From Mycteria americana (Eukaryota; Chordata; Aves; Ciconiiformes; Ciconiidae): a stretch of DNA of 64,000 bases. Every line of letters starts with the position of its first letter. Positions within the stretch are counted from its first letter, which is position 1. The notes beneath the pieces are model-generated. The model saw only the letters and a list, made by a program, of their open reading frames with translations. It had not been told where the DNA came from and ran no database searches. A program made the position numbers and the translations under genes. Of the stretch, positions 12,411-22,070 are shown piece by piece. The stretch spans positions 19,108,501 through 19,172,500 of the forward strand of contig NC_134373.1 in the NCBI RefSeq assembly GCF_035582795.1, in the 5' to 3' direction.

Positions 12411-12416
12411 TTTATT
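12411..12416 (-). terminator. Candidate HOXD8 poly(A) signal
   Basis: First AATAAA on the coding strand downstream of the HOXD8 stop, giving a 3'UTR of about 360 nt. Three more AATAAA copies follow at 12309-12314, 12300-12305 and 12239-12244, so alternative 3' ends are likely. The whole 12200-12560 stretch is AT-rich as expected of a 3'UTR. Confidence 0.5.
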
Positions 12417-12759
12417 ATTAGGAAGTTTATGTCGTTTCCCGCAATCACCGTCTTTTAAGATTGCAAAAAAGTATGTATTTATATATATCATTAGAAATGT
12501 ATTGCTACAAACTCTGTATCAAATTTCCAAAAGAAGTAGATGAACTGTTAAATCTAGAGATTGTTCCGGATACGGTTAAAAACAAAACAAAACAAAACCA
12601 CAAACAAGTGAAGCACCCGAAGCAGAGAAATGTCAAGCGGAGGGACATGGGGTCACTCGTCCCACGGCAGGACCACGTACAGGGGGAGACGGGCCGAGAT
12701 GTCGGGCTACGACGCTGGTTATTTTTTATAGCCTTTCACAAAGGCTTTTAGGGCAAAAT

Positions 12760-14128
12760 TTAATTCGTCTGGCCTTCAGCTCTGTCTTCTTCCAGATCAT
12801 GTGCTTCCTTTTTGGCCTCCCCTTCCTTTCCCTCCTGTCTGGAAGCGGGGAATTTGTCCTTGTTGTTCTCTTTTTTCCATTTCATTCTCCTGTTCTGAAA
12901 CCAGATCTTTACCTGCCTCTCGGTGAGTCCTAGTGCGTGGGACACCTCGATCCTCCTCTTCCTGGTCAGATAAGGGTTAAAGAGGAACTCCTTTTCCAGC
13001 TCTAGAGTCTGGAATCGGCTGTATGTTTGTCTTCCTCTCCTCCTACCCGGCGCTGCTGTTTAAAACAAAAACACAGGGTTTTGGAAGTTGGCGTGGTCGT
13101 TCAAAACCAGGCGCAGGCAGGGAGCGAGGGCTGGAGCCCCTCTGGAAATCCCTCGAGAGAAGCCCCGCAGAAACGCGGGCAGAGAAAGCAGAGGGCGCGG
13201 AGCAGCCCGGAGCTTTGCACACGAGTGCGGGAGAAGCAGCGATAGCGGATGCACGAAGCGCCTGAGCTCTCCCCCTGCATCGGGGTTTACGGGACCGAGT
13301 TTACTGCCTGGGGTCACTTTACTGCCCGGTAACCGGCACCCCGGCCCCGCACCCTTCCCGTTCAGGCAGCGGCGGCGGGAGCCGGGCGAGCGGGTCAGCT
13401 GCGCCTGTGTCCGAGAGGCGACTTTCAGGCTACTCCTGGAGTGGCAGCCGCCTCCTGCAGAGGTTTCTCTTGCTTTATCGCTTGTATCGCTTTATTATCG
13501 CAAGCCACGGCGGCGATAGGAATCGCGGGGAGAGAGGCAGGGAGAGAGGGAGGCAGAGGCAGGGAGCGAGAGGCAGCGAGAAAGAAGCGGGAGGAGGAAA
13601 AGAAAGTTTCGAACTCAGACGTGAGATGGAAGCAAATTTTTGACTGCGTCCAACCTTGTGGTCTCATCCAGGGAAACATTTGAGCAGGAGACGAGCTCTG
13701 ATTTAAGTGGTCTGGTTCCTCGCCAATATTAGCACTGGACGATTTACAGTCAGGATATTGTACCAGCTCGGCCTCTTGCTGTGTCGTAAAAATCTGCTGT
13801 CTCTGTAAGTTATCGTATCCGTAAAATTTAGCGGGCTCCCCGTGACAGGTAACCCCGCTGCAGGGGGCAGGAGGCGGAGGCGCGGCGGGGGGAGGAGGAG
13901 GCGGCTGGTAGGCGGCCGTGGGGCTCCCCCCGGCCGGGTGGTAAAAGTCCGCGGCCGCGCCGCCGCCGCCCCCGGCCCCGCCGGGCGCGGGGTGCGGGAA
14001 GCCGGCGGCGGCCGCGCCGTTCCCGTAGAGCAGGGCGGCGGCAGCGGCGGCGGCGGCGGCGGCGGCGTGGCGGCCGCTCACCTCGGGCGCGAAGTGACAG
14101 TCGTAGTACGGGGGATTGATGGGCTCCC

Positions 14129-14163
<35 letters not shown>

Positions 14164-14204
14164 TTGTACTTGGAGTACAGCGGGTTGACAAAGTAGGAGC
14201 TCAT
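12760..14204 (-). CDS. HOXD8: HOXD8 homeodomain transcription factor (2 exons)
   Basis: Nuclear DNA-binding transcription factor of Hox paralogue group 8. Exon 1 is 14204..13655 and exon 2 is 13052..12760 (or 13055..12760), giving 280 or 281 aa. The start [14 protein letters not shown] matches the Hox8 N-terminus; an in-frame reading upstream of it is only GC-rich leader. Exon 1 carries two long alanine tracts (about residues 15-25 and 47-57), a proline-rich stretch, the Hox8 block [17 protein letters not shown] and the PBX-binding hexapeptide FPWM just before the intron. The donor is CAAG|GT, phase 1. The acceptor is a tandem CAGCAG, so one alanine is optional. The homeodomain is about residues 187-246 ([11 protein letters not shown] to [13 protein letters not shown]), followed by an acidic/lysine-rich tail ending EDRAEGQTN. 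The intron is about 602 nt. HOXD8 is the least posterior Hox gene here; its 5' side faces HOXD9. Identity is certain; the exact start is well supported by family alignment. Confidence 0.96.
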
Positions 14205-14480
14205 CGGGGAGGGGGCAGCGGCGGGCGGGGGCGCGGGCGCGGGCACGGGGCGCTGCTCCCGCCGCCGCCGCCGCCGCCGCCGCCGGTGCCTCTACGCCGC
14301 GCTCATGCCGCCGCCGCTCACCCGTGCGCTCCCCGCTCCTGCTCTCCGCGTATGTGGTGACCAGGACTGGAATATAATCGCTCTCAAAATGACCTGCCTC
14401 ACTGCTTTTACTATTTCCTATTAGGCACACAGCAGCCCGCGCACGCACACGCACACACACACACACACACACACACGCTC
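14205..14480 (-). promoter_or_regulatory. HOXD8 5'UTR and proximal promoter region
   Basis: Upstream of the HOXD8 ATG on the coding strand: a (GGC)n tract at about 14262-14285, then a segment at 14350-14395 with a TATA-like GATTATATTCC (about 14370-14381) and TCATTTTGAGAG, then a (GT)n run. The TATA-like element is about 170 nt upstream of the ATG. Assignment as promoter is inferred from position. Confidence 0.4.
14441..14476. repeat. (CA)n microsatellite
   Basis: Dinucleotide CA/GT run with early CG interruptions, just upstream of the HOXD8 promoter segment. Confidence 0.9.
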
Positions 14481-15569
14481 ATGAGCTCAGGGGGGACTTT
14501 TGGCTTCAGTTTACATGTGCCGCTCCTCAGGCAAGAAAAAAGCCCGGCCCAGCCCTGCCCGGATCCACCCCAGCCGCGGCGCCCCGCTCCCCCCGCCGGT
14601 GCGCACTCGCCAGCAGCCGCCGAAGCCCCCGCCGCGCAGGGGCGAGGCGGCCGCGCAGATCCCGCGCGATAAGCGCGGGCGCGCTGCCCGGGGGGACGCC
14701 GCCCGGCCCGCCCAGGCTGCGCTGCCCGGGGCTCGGGGCCGCGGCTCAGCACTGAAGCGCGGCCTGCACCGCCGGCCGGGAAGGGCAGAGACACGCCGCG
14801 GGAGCCGATGCCCGGCGCAGGGAGCCGGGGGTGTCGGCGAGGGCAGCTGGGGGCTCCGAAGGGCGGCAGCGTGCAGCGGCCGGGCCCCGGTGCCAGCGGG
14901 CCCTCCGGGTCATTTCCTTGCAGGCGAGCAGAGCGCTGGGAAATGAGATGCACATTTACCCTTGACGCCGTGCACGCATGGCTGAGGCTCCAGGTTAATT
15001 GATACTTAATGGAAATCATGCCTATGAATATACTTTCCATCATTTCACCCTTGGTGGGCGTCATTACCGAGGCAGACAGAGGGAGGAAAGAAAAAAATAG
15101 ATGTGTGGGTGAGCGGTTAGCACCGCTCGGGGACGCGGTCCGAAATAAGCGAGCCCTGTTCTCCGGGAGGAAGGAAGGAAGGCGCTGCCCGGCAGGCTCG
15201 GCGCTGCCCCGGCTCCTCGGGCCGGCCGCCCCCGCGGGGGGAGCGCGGCCGGGCCGCCGGAGCGGGCCCCGCTCCCCGCGCTCCGAGAAGCGCGGTCTCC
15301 AGTTCTCTCTTCCCCGCTTCGTCCTGCAGTGGGAACCAGCTTTTCGGACAGACACCCCCAGGAGCTCGAGGCCACCCTATTTTGAAGAGAGACGAAAAAT
15401 GTAGGTGAAATATAACACGGCCCCCGCCAGAGCCACGTGTGACCGTCTGGTGTGAATTGACAAAAAATAATTGTGGTTACATAAAAGGCATCGCAGGCTC
15501 CTTCCCCATCACACACCGCTCCCCCCACCGCCACCCCCGCCTCCATGCCAATTAACTCGCTTTGTCTAG
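14481..15569. other. HOXD8-HOXD9 gap, HOXD8-proximal part
   Basis: GC-rich from 14540 to 14930. Two unique AT-richer islands look like conserved noncoding elements: 14940-15075 (GGTTAATTGATACTTAATGG, TATGAATATAC) and 15395-15510 (GCCACGTGTGACC, GACAAAAAATAATTGTGG, ACATAAAAGG). The second has an E-box of the type also found in Hox promoters here, and could be a distal HOXD8 promoter or an enhancer. Confidence 0.4.
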
Positions 15570-16330
15570 CTGACCAGCCCGGCTGCCCCGCACATGAGGG
15601 CCCGGACGGGCCCTAGGTCCGCAGCCACACCCTCGCCCGGCCAGGGGCCCGGCGGTTCGGGCCACACGCCTTTGGGAAGCCGGCGGAGGCTTCGCGACCA
15701 CCGTGCAGCCCGGGGCCAGGCGGGGGGGCGGGAGAGGCTCGGGGCGGGGGGGGCGGGCGCACAAGGATTTTTGGTGCTACAAGGACAGACAGCAGCAAAA
15801 GCGCATCGCGAGAGAGCAGCGGGAAGGCAGAAGGCCAGGCCGGGCAGGGCGGGCGCGGCGGCAGAAAAACACCCCCTCACCCTGCGGAGGGGCGCGGAGG
15901 GGCAGCGGCTGCTTCCCGCACCCGCGCCGCGGCCCCCCGCCCCTCCGCACGCTCATCCCGCCGGGCGCCAGGCCCGCGGGCCAGCACCGCCGCCCGCCTG
16001 GGTCTGCGGTGCCAGCGGCGAAGCCGCGGCTCCCCCCGCCCGGGGGCGCGGAGCGCGGGGCGCGGAGCGCTGCGCGGAGAGCGGGGCGCGGCGGCGGCGC
16101 TAGGGTGGAGCGCGGGCGCCCTCTGGCGGCGCACGGCGGCGGCGGCAGGCAGCGCCCTCCCGCCCCGCGCTGCCTGCGCTGCCCGCGCTGCCGGGGGGTC
16201 TCCCGGCCCCGTCGCCGGGCGGTGGTTCCGCCAGAGACCCCGAGGGCTCCGGCAGGCCCTGCGGGACAGCGGCGCGGCTCTGCGCTCCTCCGGCGGGGCG
16301 CTCGGCGGTGAGCGGCTCTTCGCTTTCCCT
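15570..16330. other. Orphan CpG island with CTCF motif
   Basis: About 760 bp of CpG-dense DNA between HOXD8 and HOXD9 with no Hox exon. It carries the near-consensus CTCF motif at 16116-16129. Human has an antisense lncRNA (HOXD-AS2) in the same interval, so this could be a noncoding promoter; that link is inference. Confidence 0.5.
16116..16129 (-). promoter_or_regulatory. CTCF motif (points left)
   Basis: On the minus strand the sequence reads CCGCCAGAGGGCGC, matching every position of the CTCF core CCRCYAGRKGGCRS. It lies between HOXD8 and HOXD9, where CTCF sites occur in mammalian HoxD clusters. Confidence 0.65.
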
Positions 16331-17930
16331 TTTTGGGCCGCTTTTCTTCCTTTTCTTTTTCTTTTTCTTTCTTTTTCTTCTTTTTGTTGGTCGGTCGGCG
16401 TTCACAGTGCCATTTCCTTAGCACAACTCGGTGACCCTGGTTTTTTGGTTTGTTTTTTTTTTTTTGCCAGTGCTATAATTAACTACATACAAAGAATGCG
16501 CCTCGTTTACACATGGCAGCCAGGAAAGACGCCCGAGCTTTGAAGACCGCTGCTATCGCGTTTTCGATCATGTTTCCCCACACATTACACCACGAATTCT
16601 CCATGTGTGGTAGTTTCAGAGTTATACGTTTTTGTCTTGAACATGTTATTTTGTTTGCCCGTGCATTCATGTATTTATGGATTGATTTATGTAAACGAAA
16701 GTAAAGATGAATCTTTGTTCACCCCCCCCCTTAATCACAGATGCCTGTGAATTATTCGGTATAACGCGTGTGCATATGCACGCGACTGTGCATATGTACA
16801 AACATATATTAACACAACCAAGGGGTAGGATTAAATTATTGTTCAGTTTGACACTAAAAGTAATTTCCGTGGAAGAACTGCGTTTCGTCGTTCGAGACGT
16901 TTGGTTTTGTTTCTGACATTTTGAAATAAACGCACACAATATTAGAAACAGGTAAACAAAGGGGGGAGGGGAGAAAATATACAAGGTAAAATCTGTCAAT
17001 CTGCCTGAGATAAAATATTAAAAAGAGATGGTGTGGGCTTGGTGACAATTTCTTACCAGAGCCTCTGCTAGAATCAACATAACAGAGTTTTGTGTGGCAA
17101 GACTATTGTTTACGTGTTGTCAGTTATAGATCGGCCCCCTCCATGGTTATTTTCGAAAATATGGAGGCTAACATCGTGGGATTCATGGCAGTAGAATATC
17201 CAATAAAATACATTTCAACAAATCAGTGGAGTTTGTAAAATCTCTCAGTTTCGTGACCTTCGGGTCTTTTTCGAGTCTGTTGCCTTGGCCCACCGCTGAC
17301 ACACGGAAATTTATAGTCCAAGATTTTAAGACCTAGTTTGTCTGCATTTTTTTGACTTTTTTCCCCCTCTAACAAACACAAACATCAAAATAAGGTGGTT
17401 TCAAAGAAAAGCGCCATAGCATATCGTAAACTCATTAGGTCCAGACGTCTAGCCATCTCAATGGTTTTATTATACCACGGTTCTTCCTGTTTTAAAAGAA
17501 TTATAGGTATCTTCTCGACAATGGATGGGAAGCAATGCAACACCTTTTCCTGGCACTGCATGCTTTTGCCTTTTTTTTTTTTTTAATAGAGGTAAAAAAC
17601 ATTAAACACCAGGTCTCTTAGCTCTCTCCTTAATCTTGAATTAACCGAACTGCTCGTAAATATTTACGGGTCCTTCATTTTAATGGTTGCTCTTTAAACA
17701 AAGCATTTTTTACAATGAACTTCATCTCAATTATCTTGATAAAGTCATGTGTGTTTATAAATGCAGAAGGCATGAGACGCGTTGCTAAACGAGCTCTCGC
17801 CAGCAAAGCCGGGCGATTGGAAGCAGCCGTGTCCCCCCCAGACCTTCCCAACTTTCAGATGAAAGAGGTTACAAACGGGGGGGGAGGAAAAAAAAAAAGT
17901 TTAAGCGACTAGGCATCATTTTGCTTCCCT
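16331..17930. other. AT-rich intergenic sequence, HOXD8-HOXD9
   Basis: Unique AT-rich DNA with homopolymer T runs near 16451 and 17569 and no supported ORF. Segments around 16490-16640 and 17050-17220 are non-repetitive and could be conserved noncoding DNA, but I see no decisive motif. Confidence 0.4.
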
Positions 17931-18480
17931 GGCTCTGGAGGACGGCTGCGGAATATTCCCTAAATTACCCCGGGAGACCGCGGGCGTTTCCAGGCCCACA
18001 CTAAGGCTCTGGGAGCAGCGCGGCGGCCGGCGCACCTCCGCGGCGCGGCCGAGGCCGAGGCCGAGGCCGAGGCCGAGGCCGAGGCCGGCCTCTCCGCTGC
18101 TGACCTCCCAGAGCAGCTGCCTCTGGGGCGGGGAGGGACTGATCTTCCTCCGGCCTTTGTGGCTGCGGAGGTGCCGCTGCCCCGGCAGCGCGGCCAGGCT
18201 TCCCGCGGCCCCGGCCCGGCAGCGCTCGGCCCGCGGGGGCTGCGCGGCGGCTGCGCGGGGGCTGCGCGGTGGGGTCGGCGGCGCGGAGGGAATCGCGAGG
18301 GGCGCACAGATTTCTCCTCTCACCGCAGCGCTGTCGTTCGGTCACGGCAGACTTTATTGTGCAATAACTGACAACAATTACAACAGGTCCGTAGTTCGAG
18401 ACACGGGGTGGTTAATTAATACAACAGTCACCGGGGGCAGGGACGGCGGCTAGCCGGGGGGCCGGGAGACGTTAGGCCTA
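17931..18480. other. CpG-rich island with GAGGCC hexamer repeat
   Basis: GC-rich island downstream of HOXD9. It contains a perfect (GAGGCC)6 array at 18051-18086. It ends in an AT-richer stretch at 18340-18420. No gene is supported. Confidence 0.55.
18051..18086. repeat. (GAGGCC)6 hexanucleotide repeat
   Basis: Six perfect tandem copies of GAGGCC inside the CpG-rich island between HOXD8 and HOXD9. Confidence 0.95.
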
Positions 18481-18714
18481 TTGCGAACGGCTTCAAGGAT
18501 GAGACAACCTCCTAATAGTGCACTAAAGGGGGGGAATAGCTCGTGGCCTCGCTGTGGCATCTACTGCGAAGGAGCGAAATTCAGACCTAGAAAGCAGAGG
18601 TTTTGGGTAAGGTTTCCTCTTAGTAAATCGTGAACAACACAGCACCCCCATTGATTTAAGCGACTGTAATTTAATATATATTTTATTATCGTAAATATAA
18701 TTAATTTCCTTACC

Positions 18715-18720
18715 TTTATT
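18715..18720 (-). terminator. Candidate HOXD9 poly(A) signal
   Basis: First AATAAA on the HOXD9 coding strand after the stop, giving a 3'UTR of about 450 nt. A second lies at 18682-18687 in an AT-rich segment. Confidence 0.5.
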
Positions 18721-19170
18721 TTGGCAAAGTAACTACCTAGACTACATCACTTTTAAGAAACATGTCAAACATTTAACATCAGATAGAGTTCCCAAAGCTA
18801 ACGTGCACTCACAATATCATCAACCAAACGGTCTGGGAAGGAGGAGGGGGATATGAAGCGACTCTGCAAAACACGTTGGGAGCAAGACAAAATTTCCCCA
18901 AATACCTGACATAGACCACGTTTCACTTCTATCTAAAAAAAAAAAAGACCAGATTGATTTAAACTTGGGGGGGGGGGGCGCGGGAGGAGGAGGAGGAACA
19001 GAAACGTATGGGGAACTGAGGGGGCAGGGGAAGAATAGAACCAAACCAACAACAAAAAAAAAAAAACAAACCACCCACCCAACAACCAAAAACCCAAACC
19101 CAAAGCAAAACCCAAAAGTCCCAAACTCAAAACTAAAGCAATATTCTCCAACTGCGTTTCTACCCCAGCG

Positions 19171-20233
19171 TTAGTCTCCTTTATTGCCTTTCTCCTTGTT
19201 CATCTTTTTCATTTTCATTCTTCTGTTCTGAAACCAGATTTTGACCTGTCTCTCTGTGAGATTTAAAATCCTAGCTACTTCGTAACGGCGGTCTCGGGTG
19301 AGGTACATGTTAAAGAGAAATTCCTTTTCCAGTTCCAGAGTTTGATACTTTGTGTAGGGACAACGCTTTTTCCTCGTTGAACGAGCGTGGATCCAGTTTG
19401 CTGCAGGGTTATCTGGAAGAAGGGAGGTATATAGGGAACGGGGGGCGGGGGGGGGGGGGGGAGAGAAAGGTCGTTAAATTAATTTAACGAAGGATGGACT
19501 GTTTTCACAACTTTGGAGGAATTATCATAAAAGCCTTAATGCCCCAGTCTGTTTACTGTACAAATGATGTCTTGATGGTAGGTGGTTATGTGGAGTCTTT
19601 TATGGGTGCTTGCTGCTGCTTGCGCTGGGGTAGGCGTCTAGACGTTTTTATAGGTTAGTAAAACTATCAGTTTTGCACATTCGAGCCTTACAGGTTTCGG
19701 CAATAAATCAAAGGGGCAATTTCTTTCTTTCTTTCTTTCTTTCTTTCTTGCTTGCTTGCTTGCTTGCTTGCTTTTCCCCTCTCTCTCTTTCTCCCTTTCT
19801 CTCTTCCTCTCTCTTTTCTTTCTTTCTCTCTTTCTCTCCTTCTCTCTCTTCCCCTCTCTCTGGCTTTCTCCCTTTCTCTGTCTCCCCTTTTCTTCCCCCC
19901 CCCCCCCCTTTTTTTTTTTTAACTTACTTGGGTCAAGTTGCTGCTGTTTCTCCTCCTTCAGATCGCTGCTCGGGCTGGGGTTGTGGCTGCAGGCGGCGGG
20001 GTCCTTGGAGCTGCCGGCAGCCGCCTTCTCCCGGGGCTCCTGGAGGAAGGAGCTGCACGTGTACTCGGGCACACCGATCCCTTGGGACTCCCGGGACGAG
20101 GAGCACTCAGTCCTTTTGGAGGAGGAGGAGGAGGAGGAGGAAGACGAGGAAGCGGCTGCTCCCGTCTCCGGCTTTATCCCGTAGTGGCGCCCGTTGGAGG
20201 AGCCGGAGCTGGACGCGGAGCTGCTGCCGCCGC

Positions 20234-20264
<31 letters not shown>

Positions 20265-20597
20265 GCCGCCGCCCGGGAAGCCCGGGAAGGGCTCAATCCA
20301 GGAGCGCACGTAGCGGCCGGCGTCGGCTGCCCCTAAGTGGGGCTGGTGCATGTAGGGGTGGTAGATCCCGGTCATTGCCGCAGACGGCTGAGGGTGAACC
20401 GTGGACCAGGAGGTGGAGAACACGGTGGATTTTGGTGCAAAGCTACAGGAGGAAAAATCTGAACTCTCTGCAACACCTGATGGCCTGGAGGTCGCACTGT
20501 GACCTCCCTGGACGAATCTACTCCCGTAAACTTCTTCGCTTTCATGGCCTATGAGAGAATCGACATAATAGTTACTTATGGTGCCACTAGACGACAT
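19171..20597 (-). CDS. HOXD9: HOXD9 homeodomain transcription factor (2 exons)
   Basis: AbdB-class Hox transcription factor of paralogue group 9. Exon 1 is 20597..19928 and exon 2 is 19412..19171, giving 303 aa. The start [19 protein letters not shown] is the Hox9 N-terminal motif. An in-frame TGA lies a few codons upstream, so the longer human-type N-terminus is not available here. Exon 1 contains the Hox9 activation-region blocks ([16 protein letters not shown]), a glycine tract, a serine tract and the [13 protein letters not shown] segment. The donor is CCAA|GTAAGT and the acceptor TTCCAG|AT, both phase 1, joining as [14 protein letters not shown]. The W of ANWIHA is the reduced PBX-contact motif of group 9. 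The homeodomain is about residues 236-295 and the protein ends KEKGNKGD. The 515-nt intron is unusual: about 200 nt of it is an almost pure polypurine/polypyrimidine tract. Simple repeats 265-455 nt upstream of the ATG also flank the promoter. Confidence 0.96.
19719..19920. repeat. Polypyrimidine/polypurine tract in HOXD9 intron
   Basis: On the plus strand: (TTTC)n to about 19748, then (TTGC)n to about 19771, a long CT-rich tract, a C14 run (19895-19908) and a T run. On the HOXD9 transcript this is a nearly pure GA tract that starts just after the donor site. It fills about 200 of the 515 intron bases. Confidence 0.9.
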
Positions 20598-20698
20598 TTT
20601 AGGCTCCCCTCTTAGTCATATAAAAGGTTACACTGTTAACTGTATATGATACCCTCCCGGAGAACAATCGTAGTATTTTGCAGACTGCAACCCTCAAC

Positions 20699-20738
20699 CA
20701 TTGGTTGCGGAGCCCACGTGATCATATTTACCAATACT
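20699..20738 (-). promoter_or_regulatory. HOXD9 proximal promoter motifs
   Basis: About 105-140 nt upstream of the HOXD9 ATG: inverted CCAAT (ATTGG at 20700-20704), the E-box CACGTG at 20715-20720, and a second CCAAT at about 20732. No canonical TATA box is obvious on the coding strand; TATAAAA at about 20616 reads on the other strand. Confidence 0.5.
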
Positions 20739-20861
20739 GCGAGTAAATCAATCCGCTAAACTGGGGCTGCTGTGATTAAAAAAAAAAAATCATCATCAAC
20801 AACGGCCCCGCGCAGCGCGCCGCGCCGGCTGCGCGCCCGGACCGCGCCGGGGCCGCCCGCC

Positions 20862-21052
20862 CGCCTGCCCTGCCTGCCCTGCCTGCCCGCTTGCCCGCCC
20901 GCCCTGCCTGCCCTGCCCTGCCCTGCCCTGCCCGCCTGCCTGCCCTGCTTGCCCGCCTGCCCTGCCCGCCTGCCCTGCCCGCCTTCGCTGCCCGTCTGCC
21001 CTGCCTGCCCTGCCCGCCTGCCCGCCTGCCTGCCTGCCTGCCCTGCCTGCCC
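20862..21052. repeat. CCTGCC-rich low-complexity array
   Basis: About 190 bp of degenerate CCTG/CCTGC/CCCG units, 265-455 nt upstream of the HOXD9 ATG. On the HOXD9 coding strand it reads as CAGG/GCAGG repeats. Confidence 0.9.
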
Positions 21053-21960
21053 GGGGCGCGGCGGGCGTGGCCGCGCTGGCAGCCCACGGCCGCGGCGGGC
21101 GCGGACTATTTCTTCACCTCCTTTGAGTGATTTCTGCCATTCATTTCTTAATCAATGAGAGGCAGGGTGTTTAAATAAATCCAACAGCCTTGGCTTGCTA
21201 ATCACACTCCAAGCTGCTGAGGAAACCCGCTGGGAAAGGGGGATTCTTGCCTGTAAAAACAAACCATCGCAAGCTGGGACTGTAACGACTTCTCATAAAA
21301 CAGGAAAATGTTACAGTAAAAGCACATTGCGGTACTTCCATATTTCAGAGCATGTGCGGGTATTATTATCTGCTCCCCCCCCGCCCCGGACAGAAAGTTT
21401 CCATGGAAAGGATACACTTTTTAAAAGAGATGCCCATTGTGTTGTTTTAAAACAGGTGGAAGACCTCTGTAATGATTTTATGCCTTTCAATAAAAATTTT
21501 ATGAGGTGTATTTGATTATAGATTAATGTGTCCCTAATAAAATGGACGGATGGAAACAGCTAAGCCTGTGTCTCCGAGCACAACTGACGTGTGGCTGAAC
21601 ACACGCTCCTGTATCTGCGAAACTTTGGGGCTACACAGCTCCAACACAGCCCCCCTTATGGTGCCCAGCGCGGCCCGGGAGGGGAGGCGGGCGGACGCTG
21701 CCCGGAGGAGGCTGCCTGCCCCCGCAGCGGGCAGCGCCGCGGCCACTGGGCAGGGGCCGCGCAGGCAGGCAGGCAGCCAGGCAGGCAGGCAGGCTCCGGC
21801 CCGCGGAGGGGCGCGGGGCTGCCGCTGCCCCCCGCTCGCCGGCAGAGCTGCCTCCTCCGCCCCTAGTCCAGGGGAGCCGGGCCGGGCCGCGCTGGCCACG
21901 TTCAATGCCTACGTGGGATTTTCGCCCGCTTTGCTTTCTTTTCCTTCCATCCCCTCCCCG
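21053..21960. other. HOXD9 upstream region
   Basis: AT-rich unique block at about 21110-21560 (ATCAATGAGAGGCAGG, GTTTAAATAAATCC, TGATTATAGATTAATG), a candidate conserved element. It is followed by a GC-rich block at 21650-21900 containing a (GCAG)n repeat at about 21762-21793. No gene is supported. Confidence 0.4.
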
Positions 21961-22070
21961 CTCCTCTCCTCTCCTCTCCTCTCCTCTCCTCTCCTCTCCT
22001 CTCCTCTCCTCTCCTCTCCTCTCCTCTCCTCTCCTCTCCTCTCCTCTCCTCTCCTCTCCTCTCCTCTCCT
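21961..22070. repeat. (CTCCT)22 pentanucleotide repeat
   Basis: Twenty-two uninterrupted CTCCT copies, 110 bp. It is pure polypyrimidine on the plus strand and polypurine on the Hox-coding strand. It lies about 1.4 kb upstream of HOXD9. Confidence 0.97.

Noticed and set aside
1-12700. miR-10b hairpin
   Set aside because: The mature sequence and its complement were sought in the HOXD4-HOXD8 gap on both strands and not found. It probably lies just left of the window.
21961-22070. CRISPR-like array
   Set aside because: It is a pure pentanucleotide microsatellite without spacers, in a vertebrate genome.
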